NCBI RefSeq assembly: GCF_015082335.1
Contig: NZ_BLRL01000001.1
Location: 248,001-312,000, forward strand
Direction of reading: 5' to 3'
DNA length: 64,000 nucleotides
DNA from: Moritella sp. F3
Lineage (GTDB): Bacteria > Pseudomonadota > Gammaproteobacteria > Enterobacterales > Moritellaceae
Positions within the stretch are counted from its first letter, which is position 1, and the number at the start of each line of letters is the position of its first letter. Of the stretch, positions 19,902 through 32,245 are shown in pieces. The notes under the pieces were generated by a model. That model was not told the DNA's origin. It ran no database searches and was given only the letters and a program-made list of their open reading frames with translations. The position numbers and the translations under genes are program-made.

Positions 19902-20807
19902 TTAGCTTTGCTGCTGTTTTATAAAACTTACTATCTGCTTCAGTGCAGCTTTGCTTTCAGGAAGTTGCTCAAATAAGGGGAATACATGAGGCATCTCACG
20001 CCAAACTTGCAAGTGCGCTTCCACACCCTGCGCTTGCATAAACTCGGCAAGTCGTGTCGAGTCATCGCGCATTAGCTCAGTGCTGCCAGCGTGTAGCATA
20101 AACGGGGGGAAGCCAGTAAAGTCACCAAACAAAGGGGAAATCTCTTCATTGTGTAAATCATCATTGCGAGATTCTAGATAAAGGTTTCGACAATGTAGCA
20201 TCACCTCTAAGCTAAACAATGCATCACTATAACGGTTCTCTACCGCAGATAAACCACTCTGAGTCATATCAGCATTAGGCGATAGCAACACACCACATTT
20301 AGGCATAGGCAGTCCATCACGTTTCGCTCGATGCAATAACGCTAACACCAAGTTACCACCAGCAGAATCACCCGCCAATATAATATCTTCAGGCGCGGTA
20401 CCTGAATCAAGTAATGATTTATAAATGATATAACAGCAATCAAGTGCAGCAGGGAAAGGATGTTCAGGTGCAAGCGGATAATCTGGCACGATGGCATGTA
20501 AATCTAACGGTTCAACTAAGCGAGCAATGAAATTATTGTGCATTGCAGGTGTTTTAAAGACAAATGCACCACCATGTAAATATAGTAGTTTTGTTTTACT
20601 GCTTGAAAATTTCAGTTTTATGTCATCGCACAAGATACCGTTGTGCATAGACTGAGAGCGCTCTATCTTTGAGCTCGTGCCAAATGAAAATTTATCTAAC
20701 GCGCGCATCTGAAAGCGCAGTTTATTAGCATCTTTGGTATTTTCAATTGAACGCTTTACGGTTTGTTTTAAAAATAAATTTAGTGCTTTGGCTTGCCAAC
20801 TAATCAA
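19902..20807 (-). CDS. Alpha/beta hydrolase, hormone-sensitive lipase family esterase
   Basis: A 301-residue alpha/beta hydrolase of the HSL (bacterial type IV lipase) family, expected to cleave short-chain esters in the cytoplasm. The oxyanion motif LYLHGGAFVF lies at about residues 73-82, and the nucleophile motif GDSAGG (Ser about 146) is complete. An Asp in the MRDD segment and a His in MPHVFPLF near the end complete the triad. There is no signal peptide. It lies beside the wax-ester synthase-like gene on the same strand, so it may act on stored or membrane-derived esters (inference). Confidence 0.9.
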   Translation of the reverse strand: MISWQAKALNLFLKQTVKRSIENTKDANKLRFQMRALDKFSFGTSSKIERSQSMHNGILCDDIKLKFSSSKTKLLYLHGGAFVFKTPAMHNNFIARLVEPLDLHAIVPDYPLAPEHPFPAALDCCYIIYKSLLDSGTAPEDIILAGDSAGGNLVLALLHRAKRDGLPMPKCGVLLSPNADMTQSGLSAVENRYSDALFSLEVMLHCRNLYLESRNDDLHNEEISPLFGDFTGFPPFMLHAGSTELMRDDSTRLAEFMQAQGVEAHLQVWREMPHVFPLFEQLPESKAALKQIVSFIKQQQS

Positions 20808-20966
20808 AATAACCTCGGGATTTTTATGCCTATAGCAGAAATACTAGCAATACAACTCAGTCGCTTAGGCTAAGACATAACACTAATCCTATGTACGCAT
20901 TTCAAGCCAGTCTGAATTAACAAATTAGTAATCTATCAAAGGTAGCATGAAATATAGCAAAGGAAT

Positions 20967-20997
20967 AAAAAGATGGTAACTAGGTTACCATCTTTTT
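20967..20997 (-). terminator. Intrinsic terminator of the WS/DGAT gene
   Basis: A perfect 14-bp stem (AAAAAGATGGTAAC and complement) with a 3-base loop and flanking A/T runs lies immediately downstream of the minus-strand stop at 21000. Confidence 0.85.
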
Positions 20998-20999
20998 CG

Positions 21000-22394
21000 T
21001 TAACGTGAAGAGATCAGCACAGAATGTTGCTTCGCATTATCAAGAATCTCATCCGATAAAATACCGCAAGCAGCTTCGACATGACGAGATAAGATATCTA
21101 AATCAGGTAACTCATTCTTGCACCCAACCAGACCGAAAAACACTTCGTCATGATAGCTATATAACGTAATATTTAGTGCTGTACCAGCAGACAACACCGA
21201 CACAGGGTAAACCTCAGTGAGTTTAGCACCAGCAAGATAAGCGATATCTTGTTGCCCTCGCACATTAGACACAATCACAGAGCCCAATGGCGGTAAGAAC
21301 TTAGACACACCTAACCATTCCGAAATTGACGCACTTGCCTGGATCAATAATGAAAAATTCACCACCGACTCCGCCGATAAACTAAACAAATCATCTTTAA
21401 CACTGCTTGTTCGTTTAAAAATGGTTTCTAAATGATCTAATGCATCAGCATCTATATTACCGAGTTCAACCCCTGTTAGCGCGTTTCTTCGACCATCGCC
21501 AATGCGAACAGGCACCTGAGCAACAAGCGGCTTACGCAATAAAATACCTTTTTCTTTCAAATAACGATTTAGACCAATATCAACACAGCATAAGATCACA
21601 TCATTTAATGTCACGCCAGTTATCTTACTGATCGAACGCATTTTTTCAAATGGTAGTCGCCCAAAAGACACAATACGTGAGCGTGTTGCTGGTACCGAGA
21701 AAGGCGTTCTAGGTGCGCAAAATGGTAATGCAGGTCCTTCATCACGGAGGTTTAGGAACTTTAATCCCATGCGCGTGCTTAATCGAATAAGACCAGGTAT
21801 GGACTTAAGCTGTTTTAAACCACTAATGTACATCGACAACGCACTTTCAATCACCCCTGCTGATTCTTTATAACCTGGGCGAAATGATGGGATCTGCCAA
21901 AACGGACGGTAATCATTAACCGATTGATCACTTTGTAAATAGCCAGACAACCAGCTGTTAGCCATTTTTCCATCAGCCATCGCGTAGTGAATTTTGGTAA
22001 AAATAGCAAAACGGCCTTCAGATAAGCCTTCAATCAAATACACTTCCCACAATGGGCGTGTTCTATCAATCAAATGTGAATGCAGACGTTCAACTAAATC
22101 ACGTAATTGTTCATCGCTACCCTCACCAGGGAGCATTGACATACGAATGTGATAGTTGAAATCGAATTGGCTATCGTGAGTCCAGTAGTATAAGCCACCT
22201 AGGCTTTTCTTTAATTTAAAGTTAAAAGGGGTCGCAACAGCGGGATCCATAATTAACTTTTGAAAAAGATCGCGGGCAAAATTGCCTTCGTAATCTTTTG
22301 GCGGTTCAAAAATTTGCAATCCTGAAAAATGTTTCGGACTTGCAGTACTCTCACTCAATAAAAATGAGGTTTCTACCAGTGATAGATGTTCCAT
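21000..22394 (-). CDS. Wax ester synthase/diacylglycerol acyltransferase family protein with altered active-site motif
   Basis: A 464-residue WS/DGAT-type acyltransferase, the family that makes wax esters or triacylglycerol from acyl-CoA at the membrane. PLWEVYLIEG lies at about 114-123 and the C-terminal half carries the family's NDVILCCVD and VSNVRGQ-type segments. The catalytic motif, normally HHxxxDG, reads HYAMADG at 136-142: the second His is Tyr. It follows a PHA-granule-type gene by 22 bp on the same strand, so the two are probably co-transcribed. Activity is uncertain because of the substitution. Confidence 0.87.
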   Translation of the reverse strand: MEHLSLVETSFLLSESTASPKHFSGLQIFEPPKDYEGNFARDLFQKLIMDPAVATPFNFKLKKSLGGLYYWTHDSQFDFNYHIRMSMLPGEGSDEQLRDLVERLHSHLIDRTRPLWEVYLIEGLSEGRFAIFTKIHYAMADGKMANSWLSGYLQSDQSVNDYRPFWQIPSFRPGYKESAGVIESALSMYISGLKQLKSIPGLIRLSTRMGLKFLNLRDEGPALPFCAPRTPFSVPATRSRIVSFGRLPFEKMRSISKITGVTLNDVILCCVDIGLNRYLKEKGILLRKPLVAQVPVRIGDGRRNALTGVELGNIDADALDHLETIFKRTSSVKDDLFSLSAESVVNFSLLIQASASISEWLGVSKFLPPLGSVIVSNVRGQQDIAYLAGAKLTEVYPVSVLSAGTALNITLYSYHDEVFFGLVGCKNELPDLDILSRHVEAACGILSDEILDNAKQHSVLISSR

Positions 22395-22416
22395 AATATC
22401 AAACCCTTACCGTGCT

Positions 22417-22713
22417 TTATCTATATGAACATGCTGCAGTTGGCAACAGTTCATCCAGTGTTTCTTCGATGCTTTGCTTTAACACAAAACTGACTGGAAA
22501 CAGCAAGATCCCTAATTTCAATTTGATTCTGATACTTTCAGCATCCGCATGTAAATACCCTCTAGTATGTGCATGTTGAATATGAAGTTTATCGCCTTGC
22601 CATTCTAATTTGAGGTCATATTCTTGTGCTATATCAACCATTACTTTATCTGCGATACGAATAATTTGATGATGCGGCAAACTATGATCACGAATGATTT
22701 CAATACTACCCAT
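22417..22713 (-). CDS. Polyhydroxyalkanoic acid system family protein
   Basis: A 98-residue protein that resembles the PHA_gran_rgn family (polyhydroxyalkanoic acid system proteins, found near storage-granule genes). IEIIRDHSLPHHQIIRIADK opens it, and a short basic/hydrophobic region LKLGILLFPVSFVLKQ follows near residue 68. The start is the ATG at 22713 with GGAGC upstream; a GTG at 22725 would give four more residues. It is the first gene of a pair with the WS/DGAT gene, which suits a granule or neutral-lipid role (inference). Confidence 0.75.
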   Translation of the reverse strand: MGSIEIIRDHSLPHHQIIRIADKVMVDIAQEYDLKLEWQGDKLHIQHAHTRGYLHADAESIRIKLKLGILLFPVSFVLKQSIEETLDELLPTAACSYR

Positions 22714-22875
22714 AATGTGCTCCACTCGCCGACTACAACGTTAACGAGTTGTTAATCTAATGGCCAATATTATAGGGAAAATAACTAGAAAGCGCTTACT
22801 AAATCAAACAGCACGAAGAGTCGGAAGAACTGCATTTAAGTGCGAACTGAATTGAGGAATTAATTGAGGGCTTAA

Positions 22876-23412
22876 TTAAGGTTTTGTGGTTTCAGGCGTA
22901 TCTTGATTACTGTTAGTTAATAACACTAGCCAAAATCCAGCTGACGTAAAAATAGCATGCCTCCACCATGAAAGCGTCGCTGTATTTAAATGTGATAATT
23001 GTGAAGCAATACCCCATAACAATGCCGTTCTAAAGCGGCCACGGGTGTAATTATTCACTAATAACGTTGCAATTAAAATCAATGCTCGGCGTAATTGTGG
23101 GCTTGTTACTTTGACGCCACATACTTCATGCACAAAATGCTCACAGTTATTTTTCAACAAATGATAACGTTTTTTATCTGCGATCAATTGTTCTGCGTTG
23201 GCAATAATATCATCTGCAGGTAAGCTACCCGGTAAAAATCCATGATCGATGATGATCTTCTCATCTGAAAAATCACTCAAGCTCACCAAGCCTCGGCCAG
23301 AACGGGAACGAGAATTTTCGAAAACATGACCACAGCCATCCGAGATACCAACATGATGGTAAAGTGGAAATTGTACGCTAAGTAAATGTCCTTTTGGATA
23401 TTCTGTAGTCAT
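22876..23412 (-). CDS. LRAT/NlpC-P60-like thiol hydrolase or acyltransferase
   Basis: A 178-residue protein with the LRAT/H-REV107 fold. It has YHHVGIS at 18-24 (catalytic His 20 probable) and the cysteine motif NNCEHF at 88-93 (Cys 90). The C-terminal part from about 105 is hydrophobic (LILIATLL and a tryptophan-rich end), which would anchor it to a membrane as in eukaryotic relatives. LRAT-like enzymes transfer acyl groups by a thioester intermediate. A lipid-remodelling role next to WS/DGAT is possible but not shown. Confidence 0.78.
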   Translation of the reverse strand: MTTEYPKGHLLSVQFPLYHHVGISDGCGHVFENSRSRSGRGLVSLSDFSDEKIIIDHGFLPGSLPADDIIANAEQLIADKKRYHLLKNNCEHFVHEVCGVKVTSPQLRRALILIATLLVNNYTRGRFRTALLWGIASQLSHLNTATLSWWRHAIFTSAGFWLVLLTNSNQDTPETTKP

Positions 23413-23472
23413 CTTAATTCCTTAGTGCTATTACTGTTACTTATTACAATAGTTCATGTAATTCAGTTCGCA

Positions 23473-24027
23473 TTAACTATCCATTCTAGTGACAAAATTT
23501 TCAGTGTCTAGATGACGTATTTTTTTACACGATACGTCTGGTGTACCTAGGTACAGGAAGCCCACTATTTCATCTTTTTCTTCAAGTTCAAGCTTTTGTT
23601 TTATATGGTCATTGTAAGCAAACCAACCCGTTCGCCAAATACCATTAAAACCTTGTGCTTGAGCCGCCATTTGCATAGCCATCACCACACAACCCGCTGA
23701 CATTAATTGTTCTGATTCAGGGATCTTTGCGTGCGCTTCAATTCTAGCAATAACTGTAATTATTTGCGGTGCTCGAAACGGTGCATTCGTCGCCTTTAAT
23801 ACGTCTTTTTCTGTTTTTCCAAGATTAAACGCTGCATCTCTAAAATAGTGCGATAACGTATTTAAACCTTCACCTTCACTGATGATAAAACGCCAAGGAG
23901 TTAGTCCACCGTGATCGGGGACACGTAATCCTGCATTAATAATATTATCTAACACTTCACCACTAGGCGCAGGTGCAGATAGTTGATTACAAGAATGGCG
24001 GTTTACTAATAGATCAATTGCGTCCAT
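23473..24027 (-). CDS. Nitroreductase family protein, YdjA-like
   Basis: A 184-residue FMN-dependent oxidoreductase similar in length and sequence to E. coli YdjA (183). NRHSCNQLSAPAPSGE opens the protein, RVPDHGGLTPWRF (about 34-46) is the FMN-binding region, and MSAGCVVMAMQMAAQAQGFN and GFLYLGTP are typical later segments. YdjA-type enzymes reduce nitro compounds with NAD(P)H; the physiological substrate is unknown. It is a single gene between the LRAT-like gene and fadH. Confidence 0.9.
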   Translation of the reverse strand: MDAIDLLVNRHSCNQLSAPAPSGEVLDNIINAGLRVPDHGGLTPWRFIISEGEGLNTLSHYFRDAAFNLGKTEKDVLKATNAPFRAPQIITVIARIEAHAKIPESEQLMSAGCVVMAMQMAAQAQGFNGIWRTGWFAYNDHIKQKLELEEKDEIVGFLYLGTPDVSCKKIRHLDTENFVTRMDS

Positions 24028-24193
24028 TACTTACTACTTTGAACAATGAGTGATAGCTAAAGTATTCAATGTTGGCCATGAAATATCAAGTGCTAAATAA
24101 CATAAGATCAAAAAAGCCCATACAAGATATGGGCTTAATGCGACTTTAACGTTGCTTTAAATGATGGGTTAAATCATAACTTACAAATAGTAC

Positions 24194-26621
<2,428 letters not shown>

Positions 26622-28484
26622 ATGAGAAAATTATTCTCAATACTCGGATTCATCCTGTCTAAAATAGGCAGATCGATTACCTTTACTCGTAATTTGATCC
26701 TAAATCTTTTTTTCATCACTTTTATTGCCATTATTGTTATCGCACTACAACAACAAGATAATACGCCAGTTGCATACGCAGATAATACTGCCTTGGTGCT
26801 CAATCTAAATGGTGTATTAGTTGACCAACCCAAATTAGTCGATCCGTTTGACCAAGTGATCGGTGAGTTAGTCGAGTCTAAAAGTGTCGTCAATGAAATT
26901 GCGATTTCAGATGTTGTTAATGTGATACATAACGCTAAAACAGACAATTCAATTTCAGCGTTAGTCTTAGATCTCGCGCTGTTAAAACCGGCTAGTTTAA
27001 CTAAGTTAACGGACATTTCAGAAGCACTCACAGCATTCAAAAAAAGTGGCAAGCCGATTTATGCATATGGCGATCATTTTAGCCAAGAGCAATACTTTCT
27101 AGCCTCTTTCGCAGATGAGATCTTATTGAATCCAGCAGGTGGTGTATTGCTACAAGGCTACGGCAGTTACAGCTTATACTTCAAAGACGCGATCGAAAAA
27201 TTAAATCTATCATCACACGTATTCCGTGTCGGCACTTATAAATCATTTGTCGAACCATTTACCCGCAGCAGTATGTCAGCAGAAAGCAAAGAAGCTAAGT
27301 TAAATTGGCTAAATCAACTTTGGGATACCTATACCAGCATTGTCGCTAACAATCGTGGCATTAACGCCGATGATGTAGCACCAAAAGCTGAGCTATTTAT
27401 TACGAGACTGCAATCAGTAAACGGTGATATAGCCCAATATGCTTTACAACAAAAATTGGTAGACCAGTTATTGACACGTGAGGAAATATCGCGTTATCTG
27501 ACTAAAAAGCTGAATGGTGAATCCGAACAATTTGAACAAATTGAATTTCTTGATTACCTCGCGATGCAACCGACTCAGTTTCAAGAGCAAAGCTTTGCAA
27601 ATAAACCTGGCGTGGGAATTATTTTCGCTAATGGTCAAATTCTTGATGGCAATCAACCTGCCGGTGCAATTGGTGGTAAATCACTAAGCAAGCTATTATT
27701 ACAAGCTAAAGATGATGATAAAATCAAAGCACTGGTATTACGTATCGACAGCCCTGGTGGTAGCGCATTTGCGTCAGAGCAAATTCGAACTGCGATATTA
27801 GAAGTAAAACAAGCAGGTAAACCTGTGGTTGTATCTATGGGCAGCGTAGCTGCATCTGGTGGTTATTGGATTGCCTCTGCCGCTGACGAAATTTGGGCTA
27901 AACCAACAACAATTACCGGCTCAATTGGTATTTTTGGTATGTTTGCAACCACTGAAAAGTTACTGGCAAAAATGGGGATTTACAGTGACGGTGTTGGTAC
28001 AACTGATTACACTGGACTGTCAGTAAATCGTGAATTACCTGCGCACATGGCGCAAATTATTCAAATGACGGTTGAAAATGGCTACAGTAACTTTCTTAAT
28101 GTGGTTGCTGAAGGTCGAGATATGACAACACAACAAGTTGATGAAATTGCGCAAGGCAGAGTTTGGACTGGTAGTGATGCACTTCGACTAGGTCTTGTTG
28201 ATAGCCTTGGTAGCCTTAATGAGGCGATTGAATCTGCAGCGACAAAAGCGGAAGTATCAAGCGATTCATTAATATTAATTCAAACACCACGCAGTGAACG
28301 CGATAAATTACTCTCAATGTTTACGCAGTCTGTTGCAATGCAGGTATTAACCGAATTTAATATCAATCCGAACGGTAACGTGGCGACTTGGTTAGCAGCG
28401 GTAAGCAATCAAGCTGCACAATTCAATAACTATTCAGATCCTCAAGGTCTGTATGTCGAATGCCTGGTTTGCGAGATTAAATAG
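26622..28484 (+). CDS. sppA: Signal peptide peptidase SppA, 67 kDa type
   Basis: SppA is a membrane-anchored serine protease of the inner membrane that digests cleaved signal peptides. The 620-residue length matches the long double-domain (67K) form. A single membrane anchor lies at about residues 25-42. The catalytic dyad is K207 in GTYKSFVEP and S412 in GSVAASGGYW. AGGA is upstream of the ATG. It is a single gene; an inverted repeat follows it. Confidence 0.96.
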   Translation: MRKLFSILGFILSKIGRSITFTRNLILNLFFITFIAIIVIALQQQDNTPVAYADNTALVLNLNGVLVDQPKLVDPFDQVIGELVESKSVVNEIAISDVVNVIHNAKTDNSISALVLDLALLKPASLTKLTDISEALTAFKKSGKPIYAYGDHFSQEQYFLASFADEILLNPAGGVLLQGYGSYSLYFKDAIEKLNLSSHVFRVGTYKSFVEPFTRSSMSAESKEAKLNWLNQLWDTYTSIVANNRGINADDVAPKAELFITRLQSVNGDIAQYALQQKLVDQLLTREEISRYLTKKLNGESEQFEQIEFLDYLAMQPTQFQEQSFANKPGVGIIFANGQILDGNQPAGAIGGKSLSKLLLQAKDDDKIKALVLRIDSPGGSAFASEQIRTAILEVKQAGKPVVVSMGSVAASGGYWIASAADEIWAKPTTITGSIGIFGMFATTEKLLAKMGIYSDGVGTTDYTGLSVNRELPAHMAQIIQMTVENGYSNFLNVVAEGRDMTTQQVDEIAQGRVWTGSDALRLGLVDSLGSLNEAIESAATKAEVSSDSLILIQTPRSERDKLLSMFTQSVAMQVLTEFNINPNGNVATWLAAVSNQAAQFNNYSDPQGLYVECLVCEIK

Positions 28485-28547
28485 TAACTGATGAATAAAA
28501 TACGTAATAAAGTAAATACGTAATAGTCGTTATAACTCGCTCTATCA

Positions 28548-28577
28548 TGTGCGGTAAATTTGCCGATTTACCGCACA
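28548..28577 (+). terminator. 12-bp stem-loop after sppA, no T-run
   Basis: A perfect stem TGTGCGGTAAAT/ATTTACCGCACA has a 6-nt loop. It is followed by a C7 tract rather than U-rich sequence, so factor-dependent termination or another role is possible. Confidence 0.45.
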
Positions 28578-28701
28578 ATTCAATTCCCCCCCTTAATTCC
28601 CCTATTAAATTTCATTTTTATTCAGTAAATTAGCATCAAGCTATTCCATTAATTGATTTCAGCACTATAATCCCCCTTAAAAACGCACAGGGAATTTATT
28701 A

Positions 28702-29712
28702 ATGGCTAAGAAATCAATCTACATTGCATATACTGGTGGCACGATCGGTATGCAACATTCAGAGCACGGTTATGTACCGATGGAAGGATTCATGACAGAT
28801 TGCTTAGCGCGTCTACCTGAATTTCACCGCGAAGAAATGCCTGATTTCACACTTCATGAATATTCGCCGTTAATCGACTCTTCAAATATGTCTCCGTCTG
28901 ATTGGCAACAAATTGCTGAAGATATCCAAACCAACTATGACAAATATGATGGCTTTGTGATCTTGCATGGTACCGACACCATGGCATATACAGCATCTGC
29001 ATTAGCATTTATGTTAGAAAACCTTGGCAAACCCGTTATCGTTACCGGTTCACAAATCCCACTGGCAGAGATTCGTTCTGACGGACAAAGTAACTTACTT
29101 AACTCACTTTACTTAGCCGCAAACTACCCTGTTCACGAGGTATGCTTATTCTTTAATAACCAATTACTACGTGGTAACAGAACGACTAAAGTACATGCTG
29201 ATGGTTTCAGCGCCTTTGCTACGCCGAACTGCGAAACCTTATTAAAAGTAGGTATTAACATCGAGGTGTTATTGGGTGACGTAAAACCAATTGCAGAAAA
29301 AACCCTTACTGTCAGTAATATTACGCCACAACCGATTGCGATCGTAACGCTTTATCCAGGTATCTCAACTGAAGTAATTGGCAACATCCTATTACAACCA
29401 GTAAAAGCGCTCATCTTACTTAGCTATGGCGTTGGTAATGCCCCGCAAAGCGCAGATATCTTAGATGCTCTGGAAGCGGCAAACAAACGCGGTATTGTGG
29501 TTGTTAACCTAACGCAGTGTATCAAAGGTAAAGTAAACATGGGCGGTTATGCGACAGGTGATGCATTAGCACAAGTTGGCGTTATCTCAGGTTTCGATAT
29601 GACGACTGAAGCTGCATTAACTAAGCTACATTACTTGATCAGTAAAGACCTACCAAGCGAAGAAATCAAAGTACTGATGCAACAGAATATTCGTGGTGAA
29701 TTAAGCCACTAG
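28702..29712 (+). CDS. ansA: Type I L-asparaginase
   Basis: Cytoplasmic enzyme that hydrolyses L-asparagine to aspartate and ammonia. It has 336 residues. The first threonine motif, YTGGTIGM (about 9-16), holds the nucleophile, and HGTDTMAYTAS (about 88-98) the second Thr/Asp group. There is no signal peptide, which separates it from the periplasmic type II enzyme. AGGGAAT precedes the ATG. It is a single gene with a strong terminator. Confidence 0.96.
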   Translation: MAKKSIYIAYTGGTIGMQHSEHGYVPMEGFMTDCLARLPEFHREEMPDFTLHEYSPLIDSSNMSPSDWQQIAEDIQTNYDKYDGFVILHGTDTMAYTASALAFMLENLGKPVIVTGSQIPLAEIRSDGQSNLLNSLYLAANYPVHEVCLFFNNQLLRGNRTTKVHADGFSAFATPNCETLLKVGINIEVLLGDVKPIAEKTLTVSNITPQPIAIVTLYPGISTEVIGNILLQPVKALILLSYGVGNAPQSADILDALEAANKRGIVVVNLTQCIKGKVNMGGYATGDALAQVGVISGFDMTTEAALTKLHYLISKDLPSEEIKVLMQQNIRGELSH

Positions 29713-29769
29713 GCTATAACCATGTTGCGTTAACATGGCAATTGATATGTCGTGATAAAGTAGACAAAT

Positions 29770-29801
29770 AAAAAGGGAAAGACGCATGTCTTTCCCTTTT
29801 T
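29770..29801 (+). terminator. Intrinsic terminator of ansA
   Basis: A perfect 14-bp stem (AAAAAGGGAAAGAC and complement) with a GCAT loop is followed by a T-run. Confidence 0.9.
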
Positions 29802-29910
29802 TTATCTTCATATGTTACTAACCGATTTAAAGCTATCTACTTAAAACTTCATTTTTAAATACTCATTCAAAAGTCTTTCAAGACGATAACAGTAAGTAAC
29901 TAGTTAAAAG

Positions 29911-31167
29911 TTAAGCCACAGCGCCTTCAGTTACAACGTCTGCTGTTTTTTTATGCTTAGCTAACAGATAACCAACCACAATCAATCCGCCTTGGAACAA
30001 CATAACAGCTGTCACCGCATAAAGTCCTTGATCAGAAAACGCTGAAACAACACTGCTGGCTAAGAAACAAAACATCGTCTGTAAGAAGTTAAGTAAGCCA
30101 GCTGCTGTCGCACTGCAATTTTTGAAATCAGCCAGTGCAGCATTAATTACCAATGGATAGATTGCACCATTAGCAACCGCTAAGAAACAGAATGGGATCA
30201 AAATAGGCCAAATCGTCGTGGGGGCCGTTACAAAAGTGATCACAAACATTGTCACTACTGTTGCGATAAACAAAGTAATTAACCAAGGCAGTAATTGCTT
30301 CGCGCTAAAGCGAGCTAACAAGCTACGACAACCATAACCACCAACAAGGAAAGCGACTGTCTGCGGTAAGTAACTCAGACCAATATCAGCCCCTGTATAA
30401 CCCATCGCAGTCATAATGAAGGGTGAACCAGTTAAATAGGCGAAGAAAGCAGCAGAGCATGCCGCAAATATCAACATGTTACCCATGAATATTTTTGATT
30501 TTACAATTTGCTTATAATCTCGCGCTAACTGTACGGTTAACTTTTCTTGTTTTTTATCTAAAGGTGCACTTTCTTCTTGTCCTGTTGTCGCAAAAGATAA
30601 AGCTAAACCAATCACCACAAGCACAACAAAGATGCTACGCCAGCCGAAGAACTCTTCTAGACCAGCACCTAACAAAGGTGCTAATGCAGGAGACAAAGCA
30701 ACTAGTGGCATAATCGTCGCAAAAACACGTTCCGATGCTTTACCTTGGTAACGGTCGATTACGACAGCTTGCCAGATTACCGTGCCCGCACACGCACCTA
30801 ATGCTTGACCAAAACGCGCGACTAAAAACAATTCAATGCTGTTAGAAACAGAGATGACCACTGTGGAAACCACAAAAATAGTCATGCCCACAAACAGCAT
30901 TTTTTTACGGCCAATGCGATCAGATAAAGGGCCATATACTAATTGGCCTAACGCCATACCCAACAAGAAGATGCTTAGCGATAAACTGATCAGTGTTTGT
31001 GTTGTACCAAACTCATGACGGATAGTTTCGAATGCAGGTAAATACATATCCGTTGCTAGAAAACCCAACATGCTTAATCCAGAAAACCAGATCATTGTGC
31101 TCATTGACGCGTTTCTTTTGCTGTTCACAGTGCCGTTACTTTTTATATTACTTTTAATATTGTTCAT
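29911..31167 (-). CDS. punC: Bcr/CflA-family MFS exporter, PunC-like
   Basis: A 418-residue inner-membrane major facilitator with 12 helices. The segment GLSMLGFLATDMYLPAF, the GPLSDRIGRKKML loop between helices 2 and 3, and FATIMPLVALSPALAPLLGA closely match E. coli PunC (YdhC), a purine nucleoside efflux protein of the DHA1 family. The start may be Met22 or Met25, since the first 21 residues (KSNIKSNGT..) are polar and have no family match. It is divergent from the LysR gene punR, the same arrangement as in E. coli. Confidence 0.85.
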   Translation of the reverse strand: MNNIKSNIKSNGTVNSKRNASMSTMIWFSGLSMLGFLATDMYLPAFETIRHEFGTTQTLISLSLSIFLLGMALGQLVYGPLSDRIGRKKMLFVGMTIFVVSTVVISVSNSIELFLVARFGQALGACAGTVIWQAVVIDRYQGKASERVFATIMPLVALSPALAPLLGAGLEEFFGWRSIFVVLVVIGLALSFATTGQEESAPLDKKQEKLTVQLARDYKQIVKSKIFMGNMLIFAACSAAFFAYLTGSPFIMTAMGYTGADIGLSYLPQTVAFLVGGYGCRSLLARFSAKQLLPWLITLFIATVVTMFVITFVTAPTTIWPILIPFCFLAVANGAIYPLVINAALADFKNCSATAAGLLNFLQTMFCFLASSVVSAFSDQGLYAVTAVMLFQGGLIVVGYLLAKHKKTADVVTEGAVA

Positions 31168-31218
31168 TACTTAACTACATAGACGAATGATGATGTTGCT
31201 AGTTTAATACTGGCATTT

Positions 31219-31233
31219 GCGTTTGAGAAACGC
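31219..31233. promoter_or_regulatory. Inverted repeat in the punC-punR intergenic region
   Basis: GCGTTT-GAG-AAACGC lies between the divergent genes, 38 bp before the punR ATG. It is a candidate LysR-type operator. Confidence 0.4.
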
Positions 31234-31270
31234 TAATATTTCACCATTGCCATCAAAAAAATTGATACGT

Positions 31271-32173
31271 ATGTTTTCTCAACAAGATCTGCAGGTTATC
31301 GACGCTGTTGCACGACGTGGTAGTTTCACTGCGGCAGCAGACGAACTCTGTAAAGTACCCAGTGCCATTAGCTATACAGTGCGGAATATTGAAGAACGCT
31401 TAGCCGTGGCTTTATTCATCCGTTTACACCGAAAGGTAGAGCTCACCCCAGCAGGTGAATATTTTGTCATTGAATCACGCAAGTTACTCAAACAAATGGC
31501 GCACATGAAATTTCAAACCCAGCGCGTAGCAAATGGTTGGAACGAAAGTGTGTCTCTCGCGTTAGATAACGTCGTCCATGAAGGCCGTATCAATACCATG
31601 GTCGGTGATTTTTATAACGCATTTCCGGATGTTGAACTGCTGTTAACCATGGAAGTATACAACGGTGTTTGGGATGCCCTAACGGATTCACGTGCTGATA
31701 TCGCCATTGGCGCGACAGCCACAATCCCAGTGAGCGGTGGGTTTGATTACCGTAGTATGGGCGAACTAAAATGGACATTTGTCGTCAGTCCCAACCACCC
31801 ACTGGCCAATGCAACACAAGCAATTAGTAATGAAGCGCTCGCAAAATACCCTGTGATTTGTTTAGAAGACACCGCACGCAAGTTGCCTAAGCGTACAACT
31901 TGGTTACTCGACAACCAACGCCGTCTAGTCGTACCAAACTGGCACAGTGCAACACAACTATTAAAAGGTGGCTTAGGTATTGCGATCATGCCTGCGCACA
32001 TGGCCAATAAATTATTACTAACGGGTGAGTTAATAGAGAAAGAGGTCATTACAAGCTTGCCAGTTAGCGATTGTTGTTTAGCCTGGAATACCAAACGCAT
32101 GAGCCCCGCTATCGCCTGGTTATTAGATTATTTAGGAGACAGCGAGCAATTACATCAACAATGGTTGGAATAA
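31271..32173 (+). CDS. punR: LysR family regulator, PunR-like
   Basis: A 300-residue LysR-type activator from the ATG at 31271; the upstream TTG-started extension has no family match. The winged helix-turn-helix contains VARRGSFTAAADEL, then VPSAISYTVRNIEERL. The effector domain shares VELLLTMEVYNGVWDAL and the late segment MSPAIAWLLDYLGDSE with E. coli PunR (YdhB), the adenosine/purine-responsive activator of punC. It is expected to bind between the two genes. Confidence 0.87.
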   Translation: MFSQQDLQVIDAVARRGSFTAAADELCKVPSAISYTVRNIEERLAVALFIRLHRKVELTPAGEYFVIESRKLLKQMAHMKFQTQRVANGWNESVSLALDNVVHEGRINTMVGDFYNAFPDVELLLTMEVYNGVWDALTDSRADIAIGATATIPVSGGFDYRSMGELKWTFVVSPNHPLANATQAISNEALAKYPVICLEDTARKLPKRTTWLLDNQRRLVVPNWHSATQLLKGGLGIAIMPAHMANKLLLTGELIEKEVITSLPVSDCCLAWNTKRMSPAIAWLLDYLGDSEQLHQQWLE

Positions 32174-32245
32174 TAACTGTTATGCTTGCCATTGATCTCC
32201 TATAATTAGGTCTATTGATTGTATTTAAAAGGATTTACTTTTCCA

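Noticed and set aside
31217..31270. Extended N-terminus of PunR from a TTG
   Set aside because: E. coli PunR begins at the position of the ATG at 31271; the extra residues are unlike the family.
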